A DNA stretch of 64,000 nt. Source: an uncultured Bacteroides sp. GTDB lineage: Bacteria > Bacteroidota > Bacteroidia > Cytophagales > Cyclobacteriaceae. How positions within the stretch are numbered: position 1 is the stretch's first letter; each line of letters opens with the position of its first letter. Shown one piece after another: positions 44,036 through 53,492 of the stretch. The notes under the pieces were generated by a model. It saw only the letters and a program-made list of their open reading frames with translations, made no database searches and was not told the origin of the DNA. The stretch lies in the NCBI GenBank assembly GCA_902168185.1, contig CABHOV010000017.1, positions 23,813 to 87,812 on the forward strand. Direction: 5' to 3'. The position numbers and the translations under genes are program-made.

Positions 44036-44872
44036 ATGAACTCGTCCATTAAAGATGCTTCACACCCCTCTATAGTATATTACGATGGTGATTACCCTTC
44101 ACGGGATCAAACTGAATACCCTGAGAATTTTGATGAGGTCGTTATACACCAAGGTATAGCAGACGATGTTGATAAGTATATTCAGCTAACCGCACAGTAC
44201 GGCAAAAAAGTGCTGGAGCTTTGCTGTGGCACCGGGCGGATTTCTATTCCTTTAGTAAACCAGGATTGTGTTGTTACAGCTGTGGATGCTTCGGCTGCTA
44301 TATTAAAGCAATTCCGAAAAAAGGTTAACAGCATTCCGCCTCCTAAAAGCGAAAACCTTTCTATTGTGAAGCAAGATGTAACACAGCTATCGCTTGACAC
44401 ACGTGACTTTGATATAGTAATCTGCGGCTTCAACAGCTTACTATGTATAGCAGATTTCAATTTACAACTTCAGGCTTTACGGAATGCTGCGGATCACTTA
44501 AAACCACATGGTCTGCTTGCCCTCGATATATGGAATCCGCTAGCTGTAAATTTATATGGAGACATTAAACCCGAACCATTCTTTACCCGCAAGAATCCTC
44601 ATAACGGCAACACCTATACGCGCTTTGCAGCTACCGGTCCGATGACTATAAACCAGGTACAATCAGTATACGGCTGGTATGATGAATTCAAGAAAGATGG
44701 TACGGTTACGCGACAATCCTATCATATGGAGTGGCGTCTTATTTTTCGCTATGAAATACAAATGATGTTAGAGAAGGCAGGCTTTACACTGAAAGCGATC
44801 TACGGAGGAAATCACAACGAGCCACTGACTTCAGATAGCCTGAAAATGTTTATTGAAGCAGAGAAAGTTTAG
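44036..44872 (+). CDS. Class I SAM-dependent methyltransferase
   Basis: A 278-residue Rossmann-fold methyltransferase. Motif I is KVLELCCGTGRISIPL at about residue 60, followed by the acidic residue in TAVDASAAIL; motif IV is DFDIVICGFNSLLCI. The protein has an N-terminal extension with YDGDYPSRDQTEYPENFDEV, an aromatic/acidic pattern that may bind substrate. Substrate is not predictable. It is 58 bases downstream of menF, but ubiquinone/menaquinone methyltransferase motifs are absent. Confidence 0.85.
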   Translation: MNSSIKDASHPSIVYYDGDYPSRDQTEYPENFDEVVIHQGIADDVDKYIQLTAQYGKKVLELCCGTGRISIPLVNQDCVVTAVDASAAILKQFRKKVNSIPPPKSENLSIVKQDVTQLSLDTRDFDIVICGFNSLLCIADFNLQLQALRNAADHLKPHGLLALDIWNPLAVNLYGDIKPEPFFTRKNPHNGNTYTRFAATGPMTINQVQSVYGWYDEFKKDGTVTRQSYHMEWRLIFRYEIQMMLEKAGFTLKAIYGGNHNEPLTSDSLKMFIEAEKV

Positions 44873-44992
44873 TAAGCATTTATCAATAGGAAGACGACCT
44901 GTTTCAACATCATTACCCTTGGGGATTTGTATTCGAATATAACCTTTGCTATATTAAAGTATACAACCCCATGCCTCCAAACCTACTATCCG

Positions 44993-45178
44993 ATGGAAAA
45001 AGTTACCTATTCATCCGAATTAAAAGAACAATTACAACTGGTAGCAAAAGCTACGCAGGAGCTAACGAAAGAAGATACCGGTAAATCTCTGGAACAATTT
45101 CTGGCAGAGATCAGCTTCATTCAATATCTTCTCGATGAACTCAAAGAAAAAAGCCCTGCTGCGAATGATCAAAGATAG
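44993..45178 (+). CDS. Small helical protein, unknown function
   Basis: A 61-residue protein, MEKVTYSSELKEQLQLVAKA..., predicted as two amphipathic helices (about 8-25 and 30-50) with no signal or cysteine. The longer open frame from 44927 has an unconvincing N-terminus. It overlaps the 3' end of the convergent membrane-protein gene by 10 bases. The family is not recognised; support is only codon usage and amphipathic pattern. Confidence 0.45.
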   Translation: MEKVTYSSELKEQLQLVAKATQELTKEDTGKSLEQFLAEISFIQYLLDELKEKSPAANDQR

Positions 45179-46389
45179 CTGAGCCACCATTGTTCACGGT
45201 GATTGATCTTATAGGTATCATACCATTTACAAAGTGGATATAGTGCAAGCACTACGGCAATCCACACCAGGTATACAACGCCAAGACTAAAGCCATACCC
45301 CTTCAATGCCGGCGAATCGGTCACCCAGGTATTGAACACCATATCCGAAAAAGTATATCCCGTAAGGATGGCTGCTATAACGGCAAGTATATGGATCACG
45401 TACAAGTGAAGAATATAATAGAACATGGGTACGCGGCCTAGTGAAACAAGTGCCTGTGTCAACTTTCCTTTATACTTCTCGGATATTGCCAGGAAGATCA
45501 ACGCTGGTCCGAGCGTTATCAAAACATATAATAACGAGGGTGGATATTTGGTGACGTTGATGAATGAAAGAAACGTAAACAGAGGATCCTTCTGGACAGA
45601 CCAAGGATGCGGATCGCCATATATATTCAGAAGTCTGAGCAATACGAAGAGAACAATCGCTCCACCTCCAATGGAAAGAAGTATTTTCTTTCTCGTTAAA
45701 GCGTCATACGAGGGTTGATACAACGAGCCAAAGCAATAGCCAAGTAGCATCACACCGATCCACGGTATAATCGGGTAGCCTACAAATACAAATGTGAGCG
45801 GAAATTGAAATCCACCTTGCTCATGCAAGAGCGACCAGCCTATGGCATCGGCTCCCTCTCCTGCTACATGAATCGGGTCGAGTATATTATGACCTGCTAC
45901 TAAAAGTATTCCCAGCACCAGAATGGCTTTAAAAGGCAAGTGAATAAAAAGTGCCAGTGAAATCATGCCGATCGCAAGCGCCCATATCACCGTGAGTGCA
46001 ATCAACGAAAAATGAATATTAAAAAACCAGGCGAAGTTTAGTACAGTAAATTCCAATACGATCAGCCAGACACCGCGCTTCAAAAGAAATGCCGACAGTT
46101 CCTTCTTCCCTTTACGACTACCTATCATAAAGGCAGATGTACCGGCAAGGAATACAAATACAGGAGCACAGAAGTGAGTGATCCACCGCGTCATAAATAT
46201 AGCAACCGTTGTTTTATCCAGGTCTGTCGGATTGAAAAGGAAAGCATCCGCATGAAAATAATCACGCACATGATCGAGTGCCATAATCACCATCACAAGG
46301 CCACGCAACAAATCGATCGATTCGATGCGGTTGGATGATTTAAGTGTGGTGCTAAAAGTATGAGGGGTTGTAAGGGTTGCAGTACTCAT
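45169..46389 (-). CDS. DUF1624/heparan-alpha-glucosaminide N-acetyltransferase-like membrane protein
   Basis: A 406-residue membrane protein with about ten helices. IDLLRGLVMVIMALDHVRDY at residues 24-43 is the conserved start of this family, which includes lysosomal HGSNAT and bacterial DUF1624 proteins; the Asp-His in ALDHVRDYFH is the expected catalytic/cofactor region, and a GYPIIPWIGVMLLGYCFG segment follows. Such proteins are thought to transfer acyl groups across membranes. The acceptor is unknown. It faces the SPW-protein gene across a 339-bp divergent gap. Confidence 0.82.
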   Translation of the reverse strand: MSTATLTTPHTFSTTLKSSNRIESIDLLRGLVMVIMALDHVRDYFHADAFLFNPTDLDKTTVAIFMTRWITHFCAPVFVFLAGTSAFMIGSRKGKKELSAFLLKRGVWLIVLEFTVLNFAWFFNIHFSLIALTVIWALAIGMISLALFIHLPFKAILVLGILLVAGHNILDPIHVAGEGADAIGWSLLHEQGGFQFPLTFVFVGYPIIPWIGVMLLGYCFGSLYQPSYDALTRKKILLSIGGGAIVLFVLLRLLNIYGDPHPWSVQKDPLFTFLSFINVTKYPPSLLYVLITLGPALIFLAISEKYKGKLTQALVSLGRVPMFYYILHLYVIHILAVIAAILTGYTFSDMVFNTWVTDSPALKGYGFSLGVVYLVWIAVVLALYPLCKWYDTYKINHREQWWLSYL

Positions 46390-46728
46390 GGGGCGCGAAA
46401 CTACGGATAAATGATAATGAGTTTAAAGTGGCGGTGGAAATATAAATTTTACCAGTTCAAACGTAATCAGCAAGGAACAGGTTGACACTTTCCGTAAAGG
46501 ATATACATGAATAATTTTCATCCAAATCGAAATTCTTTTCATTACCAGTTTCGATTGGAAATCAATTATTTATAGAGGCGTAAGCGGACAGAATATATAC
46601 AATCGTTGAAAAATATCTCCAATCTTAACGTCAAAGTATACACCAACCGATGCCGAACAAATCATTCCCACAGGCATAAAATTTACACCTGCATAATCCG
46701 TTACTTCCAAAAACAATTATAAAAGTAT
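46390..46728. other. Divergent intergenic region with inverted repeat
   Basis: No gene is supported here. The notable structure is an inverted repeat at 46521-46559: TCCAAATCGAAA on the left and TTTCGATTGGA on the right, pairing 11 bases with one bulged A and a 16-base loop. It lacks a T tract, so it is not a terminator. The sequence on either side is A+T-rich and could hold promoters for the divergent genes. Confidence 0.4.
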
Positions 46729-47184
46729 ATGAGATTCATATCCACAAAAGTGCATGGCGTTCTGGACTATCTCGTGGGGGCGGCACTGATTGGAATTCCC
46801 TGGCTGCTTGGCTTCACGATCGAGAGCCCTGAAACCTGGGTGCCGGTTGCATTGGGCGGTAGCACTTTATTCTACAGCTTGCTTACGAATTACGAACCCG
46901 GATTGATAAAACTACTTCCGATGCCTGTTCACCTGATCATTGATTTTTTATCTGGTGTTCTGTTGGCAGCATCACCCTGGCTTTTCGAATTTGCCGATCA
47001 TCTTTACATTCCGCACGTTGCCTTTGGCGCTGCTGAAATTATAATCACACTGCTAACGCGAACCGTGCCGGGTAAGAAGTCTGCAGCCAATCAAAAAATA
47101 AAAGAAGGGCACGATAGCACCTTGCGTAAAAGCCCATGGGTGACCAAGGAGTCACGAGGTCCATGGGTGACACCAGCCAAGTAA
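46729..47184 (+). CDS. SPW-repeat membrane protein
   Basis: A 151-residue membrane protein with four helices. The two SPW-type motifs, IPWLLGF (about 23-29) and SPWLFEF (about 82-88), mark this family, whose function is unknown. The C-terminal 35 residues are hydrophilic and contain an internal duplication, KSPWVTKESRGPWVTPAK, in which the WVT motif is repeated. It is monocistronic with its own terminator. Confidence 0.78.
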   Translation: MRFISTKVHGVLDYLVGAALIGIPWLLGFTIESPETWVPVALGGSTLFYSLLTNYEPGLIKLLPMPVHLIIDFLSGVLLAASPWLFEFADHLYIPHVAFGAAEIIITLLTRTVPGKKSAANQKIKEGHDSTLRKSPWVTKESRGPWVTPAK

Positions 47185-47203
47185 CGTCAATAGTATAGTA
47201 TAG

Positions 47204-47239
47204 AAGCTTGTTACCCGCGAGGCGACAAGCTTTTTTTAT
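47204..47239 (+). terminator. Intrinsic terminator after the SPW gene
   Basis: AAGCTTGT (47204-47211) pairs with ACAAGCTT (47225-47232), followed by seven T. Flanking AGTATA/TATACT extends the stem potential. Confidence 0.85.
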
Positions 47240-47387
47240 ACTATTGGTCGTCATTAGTATACATTCAGCGAATAAAGAGTTAACATATACTTAATTCAAT
47301 CGATTGTAAGAAATTGACGAAATATTTTATAGGGTTATCAAACCATTGCTGGTTTATAAACTACCGTGAATAGTTATATTTACTAAC

Positions 47388-48020
47388 ATGGTAAAGATAG
47401 CCGTACTTGATGATCACGCTTTATTCAGAATTGGCTTAATGACACTTCTCAAAGAAGAGCCACGTTTTGAAATAACAGGTGAATACAAAAGCTTCAATGC
47501 TATAAAACCATATGTCTCAACACTTGATGCACACCTGGTGCTGGTAGACATCTCTCTTAACAAACAGGCAGGCTTCGATGTTGCCAGCTATATCAAAGTA
47601 CAGAATCCCAACATCCGGATAATTATACTCACCCTGTTGAAAGAAGAGTGCCACATCATGAATGCAATGGAAGCTGACATTGATGGCTATATCCATAAAG
47701 ACTCGGAACCTGAAGAAATCCTATCGGGGATAAACAAAGTGTTAGAAGGGGAAAAATTCTATTCACTTGAGATCTCCAATCTGTTGATCACAAACCTTCA
47801 TAAAAGAAATTTCAGGGGACTCCCCTTCCTCACCACGAAGGAAAAACAAATTATCAGATATCTGATGGAGGGGAATTCAAGTAAAGAAATAGCGGCCATG
47901 CTTGATGTGAGTCCGCGCACCATCGATACACACCGCGCGAATATACTTGGCAAGTTCAATCTGAAGAATACAACCGAACTGGTTACAAAAATAGCCGAGC
48001 AAAAAATCCGGATCTCCTGA
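47388..48020 (+). CDS. NarL/FixJ-type response regulator, orphan
   Basis: A 210-residue response regulator. The receiver domain (1-120) has the acidic pair D8-D9, phospho-acceptor D54 in VLVDISLN and the conserved lysine in GYIHKDSEPEE. The LuxR-type helix-turn-helix (about 145-207) reads LTTKEKQIIRYLMEGNSSKEIA and PRTIDTHRANILGKFNL, each a family signature. No histidine kinase gene is adjacent on either side; the cognate kinase must lie elsewhere. It is upstream and co-directional with the TonB-receptor cluster, but 660 non-coding bases separate them. Confidence 0.92.
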   Translation: MVKIAVLDDHALFRIGLMTLLKEEPRFEITGEYKSFNAIKPYVSTLDAHLVLVDISLNKQAGFDVASYIKVQNPNIRIIILTLLKEECHIMNAMEADIDGYIHKDSEPEEILSGINKVLEGEKFYSLEISNLLITNLHKRNFRGLPFLTTKEKQIIRYLMEGNSSKEIAAMLDVSPRTIDTHRANILGKFNLKNTTELVTKIAEQKIRIS

Positions 48021-48680
48021 TTCAGTCCTCCCCCATCTTCTCTTACTTACCGATTCATGCGAACGCGACATTGCTTGCGCGCGGCATTCGTTACAACGCA
48101 GCATAGAATTATACTATATTAAAAAAATTACATAGCGTTTCGGTTTAACACTAAGTATATAGTATATTTCCGCTAACGTTGTAAAAAATCGTATTGCAAA
48201 TTTTTCTGCGCATTACCTACAAACCGATCCGTAAATTCTTCAGCTTATCGCTAGGTAATATTGCCGATGCATCCGGTATATCTCTCATCCTATCTTACTC
48301 ATGGGATTACTTTACCAAATCAAAAACATCAAATATAGCAAGCTATCGTTTGAAAAGTGATCCCGGGCGAGTTCGCTAAGTGTAGCAAAGGTGGAAGGGT
48401 TGAATTCAGGTTCTGCGAACAGACGTCTCATTCATTGACCTAATTAAACCTATAATAAATGTATGAGAAGAATACCACCACATCCTAAGATTTAAAGTTG
48501 TTGTACGCATCTTCAACAATCGCGTGAAGATAGCCCGGATACGAATTGCTTTATAGTACCGACTCCTGTCGGTTAACAGTTGTGGACGCACACCGCGTTC
48601 ATACACTCGTGTATTGTCTTTTTGATAAGGTGACAACGCTATATATAGTGGGTCACCACCGTATTCATCAACACTAAATA
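48021..48680. other. Long intergenic region upstream of the TonB-receptor cluster
   Basis: I see no convincing gene in 660 bases; open frames here are short and lack family character. The last 130 bases hold three perfect or near-perfect inverted repeats: ACCGACtcctGTCGGT (48558-48573), ATACACTCGTGTAT (48601-48614) and a 29-base one annotated separately. Such a density suggests a regulated leader or multi-operator promoter. No exact TTG-N19-TAnnTTTG promoter was found. Confidence 0.5.
48629..48657. promoter_or_regulatory. 29-base near-perfect palindrome before the TonB-receptor gene
   Basis: Outer arms GGTGAC and GTCACC enclose CGCTATA/TATAGTG, which pairs with one G-T. The centre is TATA. 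It ends 23 bases before the receptor ATG, so it could be an operator for a dimeric repressor or, in RNA, a hairpin near the ribosome-loading site. Confidence 0.5.
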
Positions 48681-51611
48681 ATGAACATGAAAACAGTTCT
48701 ACCATTACTACTAGTCATTGTATGTATTTTACCAACCCTGGCCCAGGAATCTAAAATCACAGGGAAAGTATCGTCCACTGTGGATGGTGCTCCTTTGCCT
48801 GGTGTGAGTGTTATCCTGAAAGGCGATGCGGGCAAGGGTACACTTACCGATGCACAAGGTATATATACCATCACCGCAACACCGAATGATATACTGGTGT
48901 TCTCTTTCATCGGCTTCAAAACAAAAGAAGTTAAAATAGGATCAGAAACAACCATCGATGCTCCACTGGAGGAGACCTTAAATGAGTTGAGCGAAATAGT
49001 AGTTACGGGCACACGTAGCGTTGGCCGCACAGTGCTTGAAACACCGGTACCTGTAGATGTGATTCCAATCCAGGATATTATGGGAGAGCTTCCGCAAATA
49101 GATCTCGCGCAAATGCTCGCTATACTTGCTCCAAGTTTCAATGCCGTGCGGTCGCAAGGCGGTGATCTTGATTCTCACGTTGATCCGGCTCAACTCAGAA
49201 ACCTGGCACCTAACCAGACACTCGTACTGGTGAATGGTAAACGAAGACATACTTCTTCCCTTCTCATTATTACAACTGCCGTTGGAAGTCCATCTACCTC
49301 TGTGGATCTGATGACTATACCAGCCTCCGCTATAGAAAAGGTGGAGATTCTTCGCGATGGTGCAGCAGCACAGTATGGCTCCGATGCAGTTGCTGGTGTA
49401 ATCAATATAGTATTGAAAAAAGGTACTGATAAACTTACCGGAAGCTTTACCGGTGGCGGATACCTGAACTCCGGAGGCGATGCCGGTGATCTGACTGACA
49501 AAGGTAATCCGGATGGGTATAACTATCAGTTGACGGCAAACTATGGATTCTCCCTCGGTGCAAAAGGATTCATTAATCTTTCCGGTGAGCTCACACAACG
49601 GAGACCAACACTACGTCCCTTTGTAAACGACTGGGAAGTATATGACGCCACCTATCTGAATAATGAACGAACAGATAAATATGGCAATCCCGTCATCACA
49701 AATCCTGAACTCATTGCTGCCATGGGAAGCGGTAACGAAGCACTGGCCTCTTCTGTAAAAACATCTGAAGGATTGATGGCCGCACGTGGCCTGGAGCCTG
49801 AAGACTTTGCAGTATATGCTGGTATGCCGGCTATAACATTGGGAAGTACATTCTATAACGCGGAGTATGCATTAAGCCCTACCACTACCCTATATGCCTT
49901 CGGAGGTATATCGTATAAATTCCTGGAAGGATATTCGTGTTATTTCAGAAGGCCTGCACAAACCGATCGCTTTAACTATTTACTATATCCCAATGGATTC
50001 AGACCGCAGATGACTTCCAATACCGCGGATTACTCTTCTACGATCGGCCTTCGAAGTAAAGCAGGGCTGTTCAATATGGACTTCAGCAATACGTTCGGCA
50101 GAAATAAAATGCGCATCGGTATGGTGAATACTTTCAATGCGTCACTCGGCTCGAATTCACCAGTGGAAATGAACCTGGGTACACACCAGTTCTCGCAAAA
50201 CACTACGAACCTTGACTTCTCACGTAACTTCAAAGATATAGCACATGGACTAAATATAGCCTTCGGTGCTGAAATGCGAGTAGAGAATTACAAGATCCTG
50301 AAGGGACAGGAAGAAAGCTATACCACGGGAGATGCCGGTACATTAACGATTACACAAGATGGACTTTTAGTGGGCCCCGATGGAAAACCCCTGGAAGATG
50401 GCAGTAGCACTCCTATTGTTGATGCGAATGGAAATCCGGTAGCAGTACAACGCGGAGACCAGGTCATCATAAAATCACTGGCATCCAATTGCCAATGCTT
50501 TGCAGGATTCGGCCCTAAAAATGAACGCGATGAGTATAGAACGAACGTTGCCGCGTATATAGATGCTGAGCTTGAGCTCTCTGAAGCTTTACTTATAGCA
50601 GGAGCAGCGCGTGTTGAAAATTACTCTGACTTCGGAGGAGTCGTTACCGGTAAATTTGCTGCGCGATATTCTATACTTAAAAACCTTTCGCTTCGCGGAT
50701 CGATTTCAAGTGGATACAGAGCGCCCTCTTTACAGGAGCTAAACTATACACATACCGCTACCGTATTCCTGCCGGATCAGAATGGCGTGCCACAGCCCGT
50801 TGACTATACCACCTACCCTACCAACAGTACAGCTGCACGGGTATTGGGCATCAAAGAGCTTTCTCAAGAACGCTCCAAGAGTATCGGAACGGGCCTCACC
50901 TATCAACCTATCATTGGCTTTGAGATCACCGTTGATGCTTATCAGATCGATGTAAAGGACCGGATTTTCAGAACAAACAGCTTCAACGCTGCTGAGGTTG
51001 GCAATAACTACGATGAAGTAATCGGAGCACAAGGCGAAGCGCAGTTCTTTGTGAATGGTGGTAATGTACGATCAAAAGGTATAGAGATCGTGGGTAACTA
51101 TACTACAAGCCTTACCGGCAATTCTCAAATCAACATAAACCTGGCGGCTATATTTAGCAAGAACGAACTTATCGATACAAAAGTGGTCGATCTGAATGTT
51201 GAGAATCTGACAGACGAACAACTTGTTGAGAAGTATTTAAACCGATCTGTTATAGGTCAGTTTGAGACGGGTACACCGCGCACAAAACTGATCGGTTCTG
51301 CGAATTACCGCTTCGGAAAGTTCTCTTCTATGTTCCGCGGTACCTACTATGGAAGTGTTACTGAACTTTCAACCGTTTCCGATGCCAGCGGAGTATATTA
51401 TGATCAAACTTTTTCGGGACAGACTATATTTGATATGAGCATCAGCTACGACCTTACCATGAACCTAAAACTGTCTGTTGGCGGCAACAATATATTTGAC
51501 AAATACCCAGACATCATGCGAGAGGAGAACAGAGGTTTCTACCTATACTCCAACAGCCAGCAAGGTTCCAATGGCGCATATTACTACGGACGGATTTTAT
51601 TCAACTTCTAA
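48681..51611 (+). CDS. TonB-dependent receptor with carboxypeptidase-regulatory-like domain
   Basis: A 976-residue outer-membrane receptor. A signal peptide (ending PTLAQ, about residue 22) is followed by a CarboxypepD_reg-like domain (about 24-105; GKVSSTVDGAPLPGVSVILKG), then a TonB-box/plug region (LSEIVVTGTRSVGRTVLETP, IEKVEILRDGAAAQYGSDAV) and a 22-strand barrel ending GRILFNF. No SusD-type partner follows, so it is not a classic glycan SUS receptor; siderophore, peptide or cofactor uptake is more likely. Unusual: a CQC motif in a barrel loop (SNCQCFAGFGPKNERDE). It is the first gene of a four-gene cluster. Confidence 0.92.
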   Translation: MNMKTVLPLLLVIVCILPTLAQESKITGKVSSTVDGAPLPGVSVILKGDAGKGTLTDAQGIYTITATPNDILVFSFIGFKTKEVKIGSETTIDAPLEETLNELSEIVVTGTRSVGRTVLETPVPVDVIPIQDIMGELPQIDLAQMLAILAPSFNAVRSQGGDLDSHVDPAQLRNLAPNQTLVLVNGKRRHTSSLLIITTAVGSPSTSVDLMTIPASAIEKVEILRDGAAAQYGSDAVAGVINIVLKKGTDKLTGSFTGGGYLNSGGDAGDLTDKGNPDGYNYQLTANYGFSLGAKGFINLSGELTQRRPTLRPFVNDWEVYDATYLNNERTDKYGNPVITNPELIAAMGSGNEALASSVKTSEGLMAARGLEPEDFAVYAGMPAITLGSTFYNAEYALSPTTTLYAFGGISYKFLEGYSCYFRRPAQTDRFNYLLYPNGFRPQMTSNTADYSSTIGLRSKAGLFNMDFSNTFGRNKMRIGMVNTFNASLGSNSPVEMNLGTHQFSQNTTNLDFSRNFKDIAHGLNIAFGAEMRVENYKILKGQEESYTTGDAGTLTITQDGLLVGPDGKPLEDGSSTPIVDANGNPVAVQRGDQVIIKSLASNCQCFAGFGPKNERDEYRTNVAAYIDAELELSEALLIAGAARVENYSDFGGVVTGKFAARYSILKNLSLRGSISSGYRAPSLQELNYTHTATVFLPDQNGVPQPVDYTTYPTNSTAARVLGIKELSQERSKSIGTGLTYQPIIGFEITVDAYQIDVKDRIFRTNSFNAAEVGNNYDEVIGAQGEAQFFVNGGNVRSKGIEIVGNYTTSLTGNSQININLAAIFSKNELIDTKVVDLNVENLTDEQLVEKYLNRSVIGQFETGTPRTKLIGSANYRFGKFSSMFRGTYYGSVTELSTVSDASGVYYDQTFSGQTIFDMSISYDLTMNLKLSVGGNNIFDKYPDIMREENRGFYLYSNSQQGSNGAYYYGRILFNF

Positions 51612-51624
51612 CCTGTAACAGCTG

Positions 51625-52125
51625 ATGAAAAATTTACTTCTTACAACAACCCGGATGATGTTTATACTTATACCGGCTCTTCTATACTTAACTGCATGTG
51701 AACAAGATAATGTTGAACCCGAGCTGAACACCGCTCCAGGAGGTGGTACACTTTCGGTATACAAAGCCTATACCCTTAGCGCGGTACAGGGAACTATAGA
51801 GGGACGCATTGTATTCTGGAAAGACAATGCTAAAAATACCTTGGTGCAGGTTTCGCTGTATAATACTACCAGCGAAAAGTTTTATCCTTCCGGGATCTAT
51901 AGCGGGAAAGCGGAAGATGCTTTGCTGACCGAGTTGCAGCCTCTATACTCTGTCAACGGCACCACCGGTGAATTTGGAACTTCTAAATTCTATGTCATTA
52001 CCAGTAAAACATTTTTTGATGAGCTTGAAGAGTACGATGCACACGTGAAGATCTTCCTGGAGTCGAGCGTGATTGCTGCAGGTGATATAGGAGAAAATGC
52101 TACCCCGGTAGCGGCCAGTGAATAG
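51625..52125 (+). CDS. Small lipoprotein downstream of the TonB receptor
   Basis: A 166-residue lipoprotein: basic start, hydrophobic segment and lipobox LTAC (about residue 25), then a beta-rich mature domain (GGTLSVYKAYTLSAVQGTIE, VSLYNTTSEKFYPSGIYSGK). The predicted fold might be a small beta-barrel or sandwich on the cell surface. It starts 13 bases after the receptor's stop, so it is co-transcribed. No SusD or SusE family features were seen, so I do not name it. A ligand-capture role is an inference from position. Confidence 0.75.
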   Translation: MKNLLLTTTRMMFILIPALLYLTACEQDNVEPELNTAPGGGTLSVYKAYTLSAVQGTIEGRIVFWKDNAKNTLVQVSLYNTTSEKFYPSGIYSGKAEDALLTELQPLYSVNGTTGEFGTSKFYVITSKTFFDELEEYDAHVKIFLESSVIAAGDIGENATPVAASE

Positions 52126-52168
52126 AAAACCAACTCAACAATATATTCCACCAAACAAAACCAGTAAC

Positions 52169-53353
52169 ATGACAACACCGGGTATTAGTAGAAGAACATG
52201 GCTGAGACAGAGCGCTGTCACTGCAGGCGGCATTGTAACAAGTCTGGCATTGCCGGGCACCATCGAGGCGAAACCTGCCTTTGGAATGAAGCCCTATAAA
52301 GGACAATATCATCTGCTCGAACAATATCATATTGCTCCTCCGGATATGGAAAACCTGAAAGCACGCTTGCTGGCAAATGAAAATCCATGGGGACCTTCAA
52401 AGAAAGCAGTCGCGGCCATTGCAGAAAGTGCCAGCAAAGGCAACCGGTATGTATATAAAAGCTGCCTGAAGATGATCGAGATCCTGGCTCAAAAAGAAGG
52501 TGTTGCTCCTGAGAATATACTCCTGGCACCGGGATCGACCGATGTACTTGAGAAAGTAGCCTTCGCGCTTTGCATGAAAGGCGGCAATGTAATTTCAGCA
52601 GATCCCTCGTATATGTCGCTGGTAAATACAGCCACGTCTATTGGTGCTACCTGGAAAAATGTACCGCTTCGCGCAGACTATGCTCACGACCTAACGGCCA
52701 TGGCCGGTGTTGTCGATGCTGATACCAAACTGATATATATCTGTAACCCCAACAACCCTACCGGTACATTAACGCCTATTGAAGAGATCAAGACCTTCAG
52801 CAGAAAGGTGGCTTCCAAGGCTCCTATATTTATCGATGAAGCTTACCTCGAGTTATTGGATGAACCCGACAAGCAGACTGCTGTGGGCCTGATCAAGGAA
52901 GGACATGACGTGATCATCAGCAGAACTTTCTCGAAGATCCATGGTATGGCCGGATTACGGATCGGGTATATGGTGGCAAAACCGGAACGCGTTAAAATGA
53001 TCCAGGATTTGGTACGTACTGAAATGGGCATCAGCATTACCTCACTCGAAGGTGCACTTGCCAGTATGAACGATATAGAGTTTCAGAACTATACGCGCAC
53101 CAATAACAAGAAGAACCGCGAGTATGTTTTTGCCGAGCTCACAAAAGCAAAAATGAATCCTATACCTTCCTATACCAGCTTCATTCTCTTCCCGATACAA
53201 ATACCGGTAAAAGATATGATGGCAAAGATGCTTGAAAAAGGCGTGGGTATACGGGGATATGATATACATGGCAAACCGTACGGCCGCGTTAGTATGGGCA
53301 CCATGGATGAGCTCAAACTTTTTGTGAAGACTTTGAATGAAATTGTGAGTTGA
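52169..53353 (+). CDS. Tat-exported PLP-dependent aminotransferase (HisC-like fold type I)
   Basis: A 394-residue class I/II aminotransferase with a twin-arginine signal: SRRTWLRQSAVTAGG at residues 7-21, then a hydrophobic stretch to about residue 33. The enzyme part is complete: ANENPWGPS, CNPNNPTG at 192-199, PLP-binding D223 in IFIDEAY, Schiff-base lysine K256 in SRTFSKIHG and R264 in GLRIGY; the sequence is closest in style to histidinol-phosphate aminotransferases. Export folded with cofactor is what Tat allows. It lies 43 bases after the lipoprotein gene and before an AEC-type permease, so it probably acts on a periplasmic substrate. A role in histidine synthesis is unlikely. Confidence 0.85.
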   Translation: MTTPGISRRTWLRQSAVTAGGIVTSLALPGTIEAKPAFGMKPYKGQYHLLEQYHIAPPDMENLKARLLANENPWGPSKKAVAAIAESASKGNRYVYKSCLKMIEILAQKEGVAPENILLAPGSTDVLEKVAFALCMKGGNVISADPSYMSLVNTATSIGATWKNVPLRADYAHDLTAMAGVVDADTKLIYICNPNNPTGTLTPIEEIKTFSRKVASKAPIFIDEAYLELLDEPDKQTAVGLIKEGHDVIISRTFSKIHGMAGLRIGYMVAKPERVKMIQDLVRTEMGISITSLEGALASMNDIEFQNYTRTNNKKNREYVFAELTKAKMNPIPSYTSFILFPIQIPVKDMMAKMLEKGVGIRGYDIHGKPYGRVSMGTMDELKLFVKTLNEIVS

Positions 53354-53402
53354 TAGCAATCATTCTACACGGTATATAGCCGTCCTGAAAGAGGCACACC
53401 GC

Positions 53403-53432
53403 GCCGACATGAGTATATATATTCATGTCGGC
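53403..53432. other. 30-base perfect inverted repeat between aminotransferase and permease genes
   Basis: GCCGACATGA and TCATGTCGGC flank a TA-rich 10-base loop that can itself pair partly. No T run follows, so it is not a normal terminator. It may be an operator or an mRNA processing/stability hairpin. A smaller repeat, ACGG...CCGT, lies just before it at about 53369-53383. Confidence 0.5.
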
Positions 53433-53492
53433 TCAAGGGTGTTGAAGAAAGATCTTCCCGCATCAATCACAAACAATTCACCGATACTAATT

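Noticed and set aside
48194..48379. Plus-strand 61-codon frame in the same intergenic region.
   Set aside because: TTG start, no homology recognised and no operon context.
48406..48705. Minus-strand 99-codon frame upstream of the TonB-receptor gene.
   Set aside because: It overlaps the receptor's start and the palindromes, and its sequence is Arg/Tyr-rich without domain character.
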